Below, piece by piece: positions 35,371 to 44,807 of a stretch of 64,000 nt of DNA (its first letter is position 1; the number at the start of each line of letters is the position of its first letter). Under the pieces are notes generated by a model. That model did no database searches and had not been told where the DNA came from. It saw nothing but the letters and a program-made list of their open reading frames with translations. The stretch is from Ignavibacterium sp. (GTDB lineage: Bacteria > Bacteroidota > Ignavibacteria > Ignavibacteriales > Ignavibacteriaceae): assembly GCF_025998815.1 (NCBI RefSeq), contig NZ_AP026678.1:3224001-3288000 (forward strand), written 5' to 3'. Position numbers and translations under genes: made by a program.

Positions 35371-36215
35371 AACAATCCGAACAAATAAAACAAATTATTA
35401 ATCTTGCTTTACAGGAAGACATTGGCAGTGGAGATATTACTTCGCTTGCAACGATTAAAAAAAATCAAATTGCTATTGGAAAATTTTTAGTGAAGGATAA
35501 CGGTGTTATTGCTGGATTATCAATAGCAAAACTGGTGTTTCGGTCTCTCGATAAGAAAATAAAATTAAAAGTTTTAATTGAAGATGGTTTTGAAGTTAAG
35601 CCGGGTGATGTTGTTGCAGAAGTTTCGGGAAATGCGAGAGCAATATTAAGTGCTGAGAGAACTGCACTCAATTTTCTTCAGAGGATGAGTGGAATAGCTA
35701 CTGCATCTTCTATCTATGCAAAAGCAGTTTCTCACACAAAAGCAAAAGTAATTGATACGAGGAAAACTGCTCCGGGATTAAGAATGATTGATAAGATTGC
35801 AGTTAAAATTGGTGGCTGTGATAATCATCGTTTAGGTCTTTATGATATGTTCTTAATAAAAGATAATCATATCGAAATTTCCGGTTCAATCACAAAAGCA
35901 GTTGAAGCTTGCAGAAAATTTATGCGGAAGAAAAAGAAAAAATTTTTAATTGAAGTTGAAACAAAAAATTTAGACGAAGTTCTGGAAGCTCTTGAATGTA
36001 AAGCTGATATGATAATGCTTGATAATTTTAATATTGAAGAAATGAGAAAAGCAGTTGAATTGATAAATGGTAAATGTAAAGTTGAAGCTTCAGGTGGAGT
36101 TAATCTAAATACAATTAAAGCAATAGCTGAAACGGGAGTTGATTACATTTCTGTTGGAGGATTAACTCACAGTGTCAAAGCTCTCGATATTTCACTTGAA
36201 ATAACACCACTCTGA
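35367..36215 (+). CDS. nadC: Nicotinate-nucleotide pyrophosphorylase (carboxylating)
   Basis: 282 residues. EDIGSGDITS at the N terminus, ERTALNFLQRMSGIAT, DTRKTAPGLRMIDK, GGCDNHRLGLYDMFLIKDNH and VEASGGVNL are diagnostic of quinolinate phosphoribosyltransferase. It converts quinolinate and PRPP into nicotinate mononucleotide in de novo NAD synthesis. The 4-bp overlap with the thioesterase gene implies translational coupling. No nadA or nadB is in the window. Confidence 0.95.
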   Translation: MKQSEQIKQIINLALQEDIGSGDITSLATIKKNQIAIGKFLVKDNGVIAGLSIAKLVFRSLDKKIKLKVLIEDGFEVKPGDVVAEVSGNARAILSAERTALNFLQRMSGIATASSIYAKAVSHTKAKVIDTRKTAPGLRMIDKIAVKIGGCDNHRLGLYDMFLIKDNHIEISGSITKAVEACRKFMRKKKKKFLIEVETKNLDEVLEALECKADMIMLDNFNIEEMRKAVELINGKCKVEASGGVNLNTIKAIAETGVDYISVGGLTHSVKALDISLEITPL

Positions 36216-36221
36216 TTTCAG

Positions 36222-37685
36222 ATGTTAAATAAACTAAAAGAATTAACCAAAGACACTGCTATCTACGGAATAAGCACAATGGTTGGGAGATTTCTCAACT
36301 TTATTCTTGTTCCGTTCTTTACAAATATTTTTGACCCGAATGAATATGGTTATGTAATGTTGCTTTATGCTTACATCGGATTGTTTAATATAATTTTTGT
36401 TTATGGACTTGATTCTGCCTTTCTTAAGTACGCTGCATTCAAAGACATCGGTGATGAGAAAGACAATTTTTCAACTCCTTATTTAAGTATCCTTTTCACT
36501 TCCATTCTGTTCACTTTAGTTATTATTCTTTTTAAAAATCCGATTGGCTATGCGATAAATCTTCCGGAGAATTTTAACTATCTGATCATCTATTCTGTTC
36601 TGATAATTTTCTTTGATTCAAATGCATCAATACCATTTTTAAAATTAAGACTTGAGCGCAAAGCAAAGTTTTTTTCATTGCTCAAAGTTTCGAATATCTC
36701 AATAAACATTGCTGCAAACTTCATTCTTATTTTGAAGTTTAAACTTGGTATCGAAGCAATTTTTATAAGTAATCTTATTGCGTCTGCTTTAACGCTGATA
36801 TTTCTTCTTCCAACCATTCTAAAAAATTTCAGACCAAAAATTCATTCTTTACTTTATAAAAGACTTTTGAAATTTGGTCTTCCATATCTTCCTGCAGGAC
36901 TTGCAGTGATGATTGTTCAGGTTATTGATGTACCGATTCTTCAGGCATTAACGGATGTTGATACGGTCGGAATTTATAAAGCAAATTATAAGCTCGGAAT
37001 TTTTATGATGCTGTTTGTAAGTATGTTTCAATATGCCTGGCAACCATTTTTTCTGAATAATGCAAAAGAAGAAAATGCAAAAGAAATTTTCTCAAAAGTT
37101 CTTACTTACTTTACTGTTGTCGGAAGTGTGCTGCTTGTTGTTCTTTCTCTTTTTATAAGTGAACTTGTGAAATTAAACTTTGCCGGTTTTTATCTACTTG
37201 GTCAAAAATACTGGAGCGGAATTCCTATCGTACCAATAATTTTACTCGGATATTTTTTTAATGGACTTTATGTGGTTTTTTCCGCAGGAATCTACATTGA
37301 AGAAAAAAGTATTTTCGCTCCGATTGTCACAGGACTTGGTGCTCTTGTTAATGTTGTTGTTAATTATGCTTTGATTCCTTCTCTCAATATAATTGGCGCC
37401 GCACTTGCAACACTTGCAAGTTATGTTGTGATGGCTGCAGGATATTACATTGTAACTCAAAAGTATTATCACATCCATTATGAGTATGGAAAAATTTTGA
37501 AGATGTTTTTTGCTCTTTCAATAATTGGAATTTTACTTTATTCATCATTATTGAATTTGGAAAATGCAATTCCGTTCAAACTAATAATTTCAGTGGCATA
37601 TTTGCTTTATATACTTTTCTTTGTGTTTGATAAAAAAGAATTTCAGTTTATTAAAAATAATCTTATTAAAAGAAGAAATGTCTGA
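36222..37685 (+). CDS. Oligosaccharide flippase family protein (MOP superfamily)
   Basis: 487 residues with about fourteen membrane helices. The N terminus DTAIYGISTMVGRFLNFILV and the segment FTNIFDPNEYGYVMLLYAYI match Wzx/PST-type flippases, and a C-terminal polysaccharide-synthesis domain follows. It is the second flippase in the window, but lies outside the glycan cluster, between nadC (6-bp gap) and dut (8-bp overlap). It could export a lipid-linked glycan or a peptidoglycan precursor; the cargo is unknown. Confidence 0.82.
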   Translation: MLNKLKELTKDTAIYGISTMVGRFLNFILVPFFTNIFDPNEYGYVMLLYAYIGLFNIIFVYGLDSAFLKYAAFKDIGDEKDNFSTPYLSILFTSILFTLVIILFKNPIGYAINLPENFNYLIIYSVLIIFFDSNASIPFLKLRLERKAKFFSLLKVSNISINIAANFILILKFKLGIEAIFISNLIASALTLIFLLPTILKNFRPKIHSLLYKRLLKFGLPYLPAGLAVMIVQVIDVPILQALTDVDTVGIYKANYKLGIFMMLFVSMFQYAWQPFFLNNAKEENAKEIFSKVLTYFTVVGSVLLVVLSLFISELVKLNFAGFYLLGQKYWSGIPIVPIILLGYFFNGLYVVFSAGIYIEEKSIFAPIVTGLGALVNVVVNYALIPSLNIIGAALATLASYVVMAAGYYIVTQKYYHIHYEYGKILKMFFALSIIGILLYSSLLNLENAIPFKLIISVAYLLYILFFVFDKKEFQFIKNNLIKRRNV

Positions 37686-38136
37686 AACAATTGAAATAAA
37701 AATTAAAAGACTTAGTGACGAATTTTCTGATGTTCAACTTCCTGCTTACGCTACTGAAGGAAGTGCCGGAATGGATATTCGAGCTGCAGTTAAAAGTGAA
37801 TTAATAATTGAACCGGGAAAAGTTGCTTTAGTGCCAACAAACATTTCTGTTGAAATCCCAAACGGTTATGAAATTCAGGTTAGACCGAGAAGCGGACTTG
37901 CAGCGAATCATTCAATCGGAATATTAAATTCACCAGGCACAATTGATTCTGATTATCGTGGTGAAGTGAAAATTATTCTGATGAATTTTGGTAATGAACC
38001 ATTTGTAATTCATCGTGGCGATAGAATTGCTCAGCTTGTTGTTTCAAAAGTTTATCAGGCAAAGATTATTGAGACTGAAAATCTTAACTCAAGCAAAAGA
38101 GGTGAAGGAGGTTTCGGTCACACTGGTAAAAAATAA
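37678..38136 (+). CDS. dut: Deoxyuridine 5'-triphosphate nucleotidohydrolase
   Basis: 152 residues, the normal size for a trimeric dUTPase. The motifs run in order: AGMDIRAAV, PRSGLAANHSIGIL, GTIDSDYRGEVKIILMN, RIAQLVV and the C-terminal RGEGGFGHTG P-loop-like arm. It hydrolyses dUTP to dUMP and keeps uracil out of DNA. An earlier in-frame ATG at 37621 would add 19 residues from within the flippase gene; ATG 37678, 8 bp before the flippase stop, fits the family start. Confidence 0.95.
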   Translation: MSETIEIKIKRLSDEFSDVQLPAYATEGSAGMDIRAAVKSELIIEPGKVALVPTNISVEIPNGYEIQVRPRSGLAANHSIGILNSPGTIDSDYRGEVKIILMNFGNEPFVIHRGDRIAQLVVSKVYQAKIIETENLNSSKRGEGGFGHTGKK

Positions 38137-38279
38137 TTTTTTAGTTTTGCATTTACTTAAAAACTTTTTATTCTTTTCAGAGAAATTCTTATAAAAAAAT
38201 TTTAGCAAAATTTCTTTTAAATGATTAAACTTCAGTAGAAAATTTTCAAATCTTTTTTCTTCAAATTTTTCTTTTTTTA

Positions 38280-41200
38280 ATGCCAATGTCAGATTTTATT
38301 CATTTACATAATCACACACATTTTAGTTTGCAGGATGGTGCTTGCACCGTTGATGATCTTGTACTCGCAGCAAAAAAACACAATATGAAATCAGTTGCAC
38401 TTACTGATCACGGTGTCCTTTACGGTGTTACTCAGTTTTATAAGAAAGCAGTGAAAGAAGGCATTAAACCGATTATCGGAATGGAAGCATATATTGTTCG
38501 TGAAGGCAGCCGGTTTGACAGAGGAAAAGTTGATGAAACAAATGGAAAGAAAAAATCCAAACATTATAATCATCTTATTCTTCTTGCTAAGAATGAAACT
38601 GGTTACAAAAATTTAGTTAAACTTTCTACAATCGGACATACCGAAGGATTTTATTACAAACCAAGAATTGATCTTGAAGTATTAAGACAGCACAGCGAAG
38701 GATTAATTTGTACTTCTGCCTGTGCAGGCGGAGTTGTTTCAACTCATCTTGTTAACGGCGAATATGAAAAGGCGAGAGAAGTTGCAAAAACTTACAAAGA
38801 AATTTTTGGTGACGATTTTTATCTCGAGATTCAGGATCATAATATGGAAATTGATAAACCCATTCTCGAGAATATGCCAAAACTTTCTAAAGAGCTGGGA
38901 ATAAAACTCGTTGCCACAAATGATTGTCATTACATCGAAAAAGATCATGCGATTCCGCACAACATTCTTCTTTTACTTTCTGATAAGAATGGAAATGATT
39001 ATACTCAACTGAGATATGGAACTGATCAGGTTTATTTCAAATCTGCCGAAGAGATGAAAAAACTTTTCCGCAAACACAAAGATGCAATTGAAAACACACT
39101 TGAGATTGATGAAAAGATAGATCTGAAACTTGATTTCAGTAAGCATTATTTCCCAAACTTTCCAATACCTGAAAATTCTCCTGCAAAAACTCTTGATGAA
39201 TATTTTGAACTGCTGGCTAAGGAAGGTCTTCACAAAAAAGTAAAGAAGATAACAAAGGAAATTGAAGACCGCTTTAACTATGAAGTTGAAACAATAAAAC
39301 AAATGGGATTTTCCGGATACTTTCTTGTTGTTCAGGATTTTATTAATGCTGCAAAACAAAATAATATTCCTGTTGGTCCAGGAAGAGGAAGTGCTGCCGG
39401 AAGTCTTGTTGCTTATGCACTTGGTATAACGAACATAAATCCACTTGATTACAATCTTCTGTTCGAAAGATTTCTTAATCCATCCAGAAAATCAATGCCC
39501 GATATTGATGTTGATTTTGCTGATGACAAACGTGGAGAAGTAATTGAGTATGTTAAGAAAAAGTATGGAAGCAATTGTGTTAGTCAGATTGTAACTTTTA
39601 ATACGCTTTCCTCAAAAGCTGTTATCCGTGATGTAGCACGAGTACTTAAAATTCCAATTCCAACAGTAAACAAAATAACAAAGTATATTCCTTCAAAATT
39701 TGGTAAAGTTTATTCAATTGATCAGGCACTTGCTGAAGTACCGGAATTGAAATGGGTTAAAGATTCTGATGACGAACAAATTCAGAATCTGATAAAGTAT
39801 GCTAAAGTTCTTGAAGGAATGAATCGAAACGCATCAAAGCATGCTGCAGGAGTAGTGATTACACCGGATGATGTTAGTAATTATGTTCCGCTTGCAACTG
39901 CAACATCGCAGGATGAAATTGTAACGCAATTTAATATGAAAGACATTGAAACAGTTGGATTGCTTAAGATGGATTTTCTTGGATTGCGTACACTTACAAT
40001 TATTCGTGATGCACTTGAAATGATAAAACGCAATCATAATGTTGAAATAGATATTGACAATATTCCGCTCGATGATGAAAAAACTTATCAGCTATTCTGG
40101 AAAGGACAAACAACCGGAGTATTTCAGTTTGAATCTGCTCCGATGCGTGAGTATCTGAAGCGTTTGAAGCCAACAACACTTAATGATCTTGCTGCGATGA
40201 ATGCTCTTTATCGTCCAGGACCAATGGAGTTTATTGATGATTTTATTGACAGAAAATTTGGCAGGAAAGAAGTTAAATACGATCATCCGGTGCTTGAGCC
40301 AATTCTGAAAGAAACTTATGGCGTTATAGTTTATCAGGAACAGGTAATTCAAATAGCGAACAAAGTTGCGGGAATGTCGCTGGCAGAAGCGGATATTCTT
40401 CGTCGTGCAATGGGTAAAAAAGATTTGCACGCAATGGAAGAACAGAAAGTGAAATTCATTGACGGTGCAGTTAAAAATAAAATTGATAAAAAGATTGCTG
40501 AACAGATTTTTGATAACATATTCAAATTCGCAAATTATGGTTTTAATAAAAGTCACGCAGTTGCATATAGTTTAGTTGCATATCAGACAGCATATTTGAA
40601 AGCACATTATCCTGCAGAATTTCTTGCGGCAAACCTCAGAAACGAATATGGAGATACAGATAAAGTAACAAAGTTTCTCGAAGATTGTCGAAAACTTAAA
40701 ATCCCTGTTTTACCACCTGATGTAAACCGTCCTTCAGTTTATTTTGATGTCGTTGATGAGAAAATAATTTTCGGTATGGCTGCGATAAAAAATGTTGGCG
40801 TTCCGGCTGTTAGAGAAATAATAAATGCAAAAGAAAATCTCGGCAGAGATTTCAAAAGTATTTTTGATTTCTGCATCAATGTTGATACAAGGATTGTGAA
40901 CAAAAGAGCCTTGGAAGGACTTATTCTTGCAGGTGCATTTGATTCGCTTCATAAAAATCGGGCACAATTATTCAACAATGTTGAAACCATTCTTGACTTT
41001 GCACACAAATATCAGAATTCCAAATTGCTTACTACTGAAAGTCTTTTTGGTGGACTTGAAGAGATTCAAATATCAGAACCAAAACTTCCTGAGGTAAAAC
41101 CGTGGACAGATAAAGAACAGCTTTCACTCGAAAGAAAGGTTGTGGGATTTTATATCACAGATCATCCTTTAAGAAAATATGAAACTGAGTATAGTTCATT

Positions 41201-41744
41201 CGCTACTATTCATCTTGGTGAAACTGAAAATATTGAGTCGATGGATTCTGTTCGTGCGTGCGGAGTCATAACTGAACTTAAAACAAAGATTGATAAATCC
41301 GGAAATAATATGGCTTTCTTTAAGCTGGATGACTTCACCGGATCGTGTGAATGTATTATGTTTTCAAAGACATTTGATGAATATGGAAAATATGTTCGTG
41401 AGGATGAACCGGTTTTGGCAATCGGAAATCTGGAAAGTAGCGGCGATGCAGTTAAAATTCATATCAATAAAATTATTCCGATGGAAAAAGTTAGTGATGA
41501 ACTTACTGAAAGTGTCAGAATAATAATTGATAAAGAAAAAGTCCAACCCGAAAAAGTTTCTCTTCTTAAAAATGTCTTTCAGAAAAATGAAGGAAGTGTT
41601 CCTGTTTTCATTTCTTTCGCAGAAAACGGAACTAAAGGAAAGTTATTTGCACTTGATAATTTTAGAGTAAAGGTCAATGAATCTTTTGTCAAAGAAGTTA
41701 CTAAGCTTTTAGGTGAAGATTCGATAACACTAAAATCAAAATAA
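38280..41744 (+). CDS. dnaE: DNA polymerase III alpha subunit
   Basis: 1154 residues, normal for DnaE. The N-terminal PHP domain begins FIHLHNHTHFSLQDGA, with TDHGVLYG and TNDCHYIE. The polymerase core follows (GPGRGSAAGSLVAY, and PDIDVDFADDKRGEV with the catalytic aspartates), then the finger region, tandem HhH motifs and an OB fold (VRACGVITELK). It is the replicative polymerase. Its metal-ligand histidines and aspartates in PHP look intact, unlike the degenerate E. coli domain. An ATG at 38286 is an alternative start two codons in. The 143 bp before it are AT-rich without a clear promoter. Confidence 0.96.
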   Translation: MPMSDFIHLHNHTHFSLQDGACTVDDLVLAAKKHNMKSVALTDHGVLYGVTQFYKKAVKEGIKPIIGMEAYIVREGSRFDRGKVDETNGKKKSKHYNHLILLAKNETGYKNLVKLSTIGHTEGFYYKPRIDLEVLRQHSEGLICTSACAGGVVSTHLVNGEYEKAREVAKTYKEIFGDDFYLEIQDHNMEIDKPILENMPKLSKELGIKLVATNDCHYIEKDHAIPHNILLLLSDKNGNDYTQLRYGTDQVYFKSAEEMKKLFRKHKDAIENTLEIDEKIDLKLDFSKHYFPNFPIPENSPAKTLDEYFELLAKEGLHKKVKKITKEIEDRFNYEVETIKQMGFSGYFLVVQDFINAAKQNNIPVGPGRGSAAGSLVAYALGITNINPLDYNLLFERFLNPSRKSMPDIDVDFADDKRGEVIEYVKKKYGSNCVSQIVTFNTLSSKAVIRDVARVLKIPIPTVNKITKYIPSKFGKVYSIDQALAEVPELKWVKDSDDEQIQNLIKYAKVLEGMNRNASKHAAGVVITPDDVSNYVPLATATSQDEIVTQFNMKDIETVGLLKMDFLGLRTLTIIRDALEMIKRNHNVEIDIDNIPLDDEKTYQLFWKGQTTGVFQFESAPMREYLKRLKPTTLNDLAAMNALYRPGPMEFIDDFIDRKFGRKEVKYDHPVLEPILKETYGVIVYQEQVIQIANKVAGMSLAEADILRRAMGKKDLHAMEEQKVKFIDGAVKNKIDKKIAEQIFDNIFKFANYGFNKSHAVAYSLVAYQTAYLKAHYPAEFLAANLRNEYGDTDKVTKFLEDCRKLKIPVLPPDVNRPSVYFDVVDEKIIFGMAAIKNVGVPAVREIINAKENLGRDFKSIFDFCINVDTRIVNKRALEGLILAGAFDSLHKNRAQLFNNVETILDFAHKYQNSKLLTTESLFGGLEEIQISEPKLPEVKPWTDKEQLSLERKVVGFYITDHPLRKYETEYSSFATIHLGETENIESMDSVRACGVITELKTKIDKSGNNMAFFKLDDFTGSCECIMFSKTFDEYGKYVREDEPVLAIGNLESSGDAVKIHINKIIPMEKVSDELTESVRIIIDKEKVQPEKVSLLKNVFQKNEGSVPVFISFAENGTKGKLFALDNFRVKVNESFVKEVTKLLGEDSITLKSK

Positions 41745-41769
41745 TAAGTGAATTCAAATCACAACAATA

Positions 41770-41798
41770 TTGTATAGGTTTTTTGTATTTAGTATTAT
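41770..41798 (+). promoter_or_regulatory. Candidate promoter of the enoyl-reductase-like gene
   Basis: TTGTAT (41770-41775), 17-bp spacer, TATTAT (41793-41798), followed by GCCCGT and TTAA. The -35 is poor but the -10 and spacing fit; a similar TATTA/GCCCGT/TTAA string precedes metF. Confidence 0.35.
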
Positions 41799-41835
41799 TG
41801 CGCCCGTATTTAACAACAGATAGGATGAACTGATA

Positions 41836-42666
41836 ATGAAAAGCGGAGATCATCAAAAATTTTGGGCTTTGATTCTTGGTGCATCATCAGGATTTGGAGA
41901 AGCCACTGCAATTAAATTAGCCAAAGACGGTTACAATATTTTCGGCGTACATCTTGACCGTCAGGCAACAATGCCCAATGTTGAAAGAATTATCAAAGAA
42001 ATCAAAAGCTCTGGTGTTGAAGTTGAATTCTTTAATGCCAATGCTGCTGACGAAGTAAAAAGAAAAGAAATTGTTTCTACAATTAAATCCAAATTAAACG
42101 GTAAACCTCTGATTAAAGTTATACTTCACTCATTAGCTTTCGGAACACTGAAACCATTCATTCCGTCAGGTGAAGAGCAGGCAATTACTAAAGCCCAGAT
42201 GGAAATGACGCTTGATGTAATGGCTCACTCATTAGTTTACTGGACACAGGATATTTTTATTAATGGTTTGCTTGCACCATCTTCAAGAATATTTGCAATG
42301 ACAAGCTCTGGCAGCCACACTTCTATTCCATATTATGGAGCAGTTTCTGCAGCTAAAGCAGCACTCGAATCTCACTGCAGACAGTTGGCGGTTGAGCTTG
42401 GTTCAACAGGTGCAGCTGTTAATGCAATCATGGCCGGAGTAACTGATACTCCTGCTTTAAGAAAAATTCCTGGCAACAGAGAAATGATTGAAATTGCATA
42501 TCGAAAAAATCCTCACGGCAGATTAACTCAACCTGAAGATATTGCCAAAGTAATTTCTTTGCTTTGCAAGGATGGTGGTGAATGGATTTCGGGCAGTGTT
42601 ATTCACGCTGATGGTGGTGAAGATATTGTTAATTTTGTCGGACAAGGAAAACCAATCGACTTTTAA
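41836..42666 (+). CDS. Enoyl-ACP reductase-like SDR (FabI/FabL type)
   Basis: 276-residue short-chain dehydrogenase. [13 protein letters not shown] is the nucleotide-binding glycine motif; [14 protein letters not shown] corresponds to the HSxAF motif of enoyl-ACP reductases; and [14 protein letters not shown] followed by [10 protein letters not shown] gives a Y-x6-K catalytic pair as in FabI/FabL rather than the Y-x3-K of ordinary SDRs. The end has [15 protein letters not shown]. It probably reduces enoyl-ACP in fatty acid elongation. FabL (NADPH) seems a closer fit than FabI because of the N-terminal GASSGFG, but this needs alignment. trxA follows after 20 bp. Confidence 0.72.
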   Translation: MKSGDHQKFWALILGASSGFGEATAIKLAKDGYNIFGVHLDRQATMPNVERIIKEIKSSGVEVEFFNANAADEVKRKEIVSTIKSKLNGKPLIKVILHSLAFGTLKPFIPSGEEQAITKAQMEMTLDVMAHSLVYWTQDIFINGLLAPSSRIFAMTSSGSHTSIPYYGAVSAAKAALESHCRQLAVELGSTGAAVNAIMAGVTDTPALRKIPGNREMIEIAYRKNPHGRLTQPEDIAKVISLLCKDGGEWISGSVIHADGGEDIVNFVGQGKPIDF

Positions 42667-42686
42667 ACTTTACAAAGGAAGGAATT

Positions 42687-43016
42687 ATGAAACCAATTAC
42701 AATTACTGATGAAAATTTTGAGCAGGAAGTTCTTCAATCAAATATTCCCGTATTAGTTGATTTCTGGGCTGTATGGTGTGGTCCTTGTAAAATGATTGCA
42801 CCCATAGTTGAGCAGCTTGCAGCGGAATATGATGGCAAATTAAAAGTCGGTAAACTTGATGTTGATAACAATCAGCAATCAGCTATCAAATACGGAGTTA
42901 GAAGTATTCCTACATTACTAATCTTTAAAGATGGAAAAGTTGTTGATACAATTATTGGTGCTGTACCTAAACCGATGATTGTAAGTAAAATTGAACCTCT
43001 TCTTAAAACTGCTTAA
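42687..43016 (+). CDS. trxA: Thioredoxin
   Basis: 109 residues with the redox motif WCGPC at 30-34, preceded by PVLVDFWAV and followed by the cis-proline segment [10 protein letters not shown]. It lacks a signal peptide, so it is the cytoplasmic general disulfide reductant. A good ribosome site (AAGGAAGG) precedes the ATG. serA follows after 7 bp. Confidence 0.95.
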   Translation: MKPITITDENFEQEVLQSNIPVLVDFWAVWCGPCKMIAPIVEQLAAEYDGKLKVGKLDVDNNQQSAIKYGVRSIPTLLIFKDGKVVDTIIGAVPKPMIVSKIEPLLKTA

Positions 43017-43023
43017 AGTCTGA

Positions 43024-44607
43024 ATGAAAAAAATTCTCATCTCAGATTCTGTCAATTCAAAGAGTATAGAAATTTTTAAGTCAGCGGGATATTCTGTTAC
43101 ATATAAAACAGATTATTCCCGCGATGAGCTCTTAAATATTATTTCTGATTATAATGTATTAGTTGTTCGCAGTGCTACAAAAGTAGATGCTGAATTAATT
43201 TCCCGAATGAAATCAATGGAGGTGATTGGCAGAGCCGGCGCTGGAGTAGACAATATTGATATTAATGCCGCAACGCAAAAAGGCATCCTTGTTATGAATA
43301 CTCCTGGTGGGAATACAATTTCCACTGCAGAACACACGATGGCAATGATTCTTGCTTTGTGCAGAAATATTCCTCAGGCAAACAAATCAATCTTTGATGG
43401 TAAATGGGACAGAAAAAAATATAGCGGAACCGAACTCAAGGGCAAAACTTTAGCAATTTTAGGGCTTGGAAAAATCGGGAAGGAAGTTGCCAAGCGAGCC
43501 AAAGCATTTGGAATGAACTTAATTGGATATGATCCTTTGCTTGCTGATGATGTTGCTTCTGAATTAGGTGTAAAGCTGTTCAAGCTTGAAGAAATTTGGA
43601 AACTTGCTGATATAATCACTGTCCATGTGCCTTTAAATTCTGAAACAAAAAATCTGATTAACAAAGAAGTATTAAATAAATGCAAAGATGGAGTTAAGAT
43701 TGTCAATTGCGCCCGGGGTGGAATAGTGAATGAATCTGATTTGTTGGAAGCGATTAATCAAACTAAAGTATCCGGTGCTGCATTGGATGTTTTTGAAACA
43801 GAACCACCGGATTTTTCAAATCCATTGTTGAAAAATCCAAAAGTAATTTGCACTCCGCATTTGGGTGCATCAACAGAAGAAGCTCAGGAATTAGTTGCAA
43901 TTCAAATTGCTGAGCAGATAGTAGATTATTTCTCTGCAGGAAAAATTTCCGGAGCTGTGAATCTTTTAGCATTTAGTGAAGAACTTCCTGAAGAAATAAA
44001 AATGTTTTTTAATCTGAGTGAAAAGCTCGGAATATTTTCAGCTCAATTACTTAATGAAAGATTAAAGAAAATCACAATCGAACTAAGTGGAGATAATCTT
44101 CACAAATATTCTAAAGAATTATCTCTGGCTTTTGCAAAAGGATTTCTTTCACGGAAAATGACTGAAGGTGTCAATTTTGTAAACACACCTGTAATTCTTA
44201 AAGAGTTAAAAATTTCCATTGATGAAAAATTATCTTCGGAGGATTCTACATTCAGAAATCTGATAAATGTTGAAATGAGCACTGAAGAAAGCACAAAAAC
44301 AATTTCAGGAACTGTATTTGGCAAAAGCGAATTGCGAATCGTTAAAATTGATGATTATCTTGTAGAAGTAAAACCTGAGGGTAATTTACTCATATATAAA
44401 AATATTGATAAACCCGGAATGCTTGCATCAGTGGGAAAAATTTTAGCCGAGAAAAATATTAATATTGCTGGATTATCTTTGGGTAGAATTACTCAAGGTA
44501 AAGATGCACTTACACTAATCAGCACGGATGATTTGATTACAGAAAGTGAATTGAATAAAATAAAAACTTTAGGTGGAATTAATGAAATTTCTTTTGTCCA
44601 GGTTTGA
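43024..44607 (+). CDS. serA: D-3-phosphoglycerate dehydrogenase
   Basis: 527 residues, the long form. The N-terminal NAD-dependent domain has RSATKVDAELI, GRAGAGVDNIDI, LGLGKIGKEVAKRA, NCARGGIVNE with the catalytic arginine, and TPHLGASTEEAQ with the catalytic histidine. A regulatory substrate-binding-like domain (about 315-450) and a C-terminal ACT domain (KPGMLASVGKILAEKNINIA) follow, so feedback by serine is plausible. It catalyses the first step of serine synthesis. Followed by a 200-bp gap with two promoters for the next gene. Confidence 0.94.
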   Translation: MKKILISDSVNSKSIEIFKSAGYSVTYKTDYSRDELLNIISDYNVLVVRSATKVDAELISRMKSMEVIGRAGAGVDNIDINAATQKGILVMNTPGGNTISTAEHTMAMILALCRNIPQANKSIFDGKWDRKKYSGTELKGKTLAILGLGKIGKEVAKRAKAFGMNLIGYDPLLADDVASELGVKLFKLEEIWKLADIITVHVPLNSETKNLINKEVLNKCKDGVKIVNCARGGIVNESDLLEAINQTKVSGAALDVFETEPPDFSNPLLKNPKVICTPHLGASTEEAQELVAIQIAEQIVDYFSAGKISGAVNLLAFSEELPEEIKMFFNLSEKLGIFSAQLLNERLKKITIELSGDNLHKYSKELSLAFAKGFLSRKMTEGVNFVNTPVILKELKISIDEKLSSEDSTFRNLINVEMSTEESTKTISGTVFGKSELRIVKIDDYLVEVKPEGNLLIYKNIDKPGMLASVGKILAEKNINIAGLSLGRITQGKDALTLISTDDLITESELNKIKTLGGINEISFVQV

Positions 44608-44627
44608 ATTAAGGAAAATTTGATTGC

Positions 44628-44656
44628 TTGACATTTTCTCAAAAAAAAACTATTAA
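44628..44656 (+). promoter_or_regulatory. Promoter P1 for the Asp-box T9SS gene
   Basis: Consensus TTGACA (44628-44633), 17-bp spacer containing an A9 tract, and TATTAA (44651-44656). This is sigma70-like; it lies 20 bp after serA. Confidence 0.55.
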
Positions 44657-44686
44657 GCAAACAGAAATAAAAAAAGTTTAAAAAAC

Positions 44687-44715
44687 TTGACTAAAATCAC
44701 AGTTTACTGTATTTT
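44687..44715 (+). promoter_or_regulatory. Promoter P2 for the Asp-box T9SS gene
   Basis: TTGACT (44687-44692), 17-bp spacer, TATTTT (44710-44715). The spacer contains the palindrome ACAGT-TT-ACTGT (44699-44710), an operator candidate overlapping the -10; an 11-nt part of it recurs before metF. The architecture equals that of the candidate small RNA promoter. Confidence 0.55.
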
Positions 44716-44807
44716 TCAACAAGTGAGCATTTAAATTTTAACAAAAATTTAACAGTTAGATAACAATTAACTAACCAATATCAAATCATAAATAAAAGGA
44801 GACCGCA

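Noticed and set aside
40092-40556. Open frame of 154 codons on the minus strand inside dnaE
   Set aside because: It overlaps fully conserved DnaE catalytic coding sequence in the other strand, has biased composition (rich in F, I, N, C) and no ribosome site; it is a shadow of the real gene.
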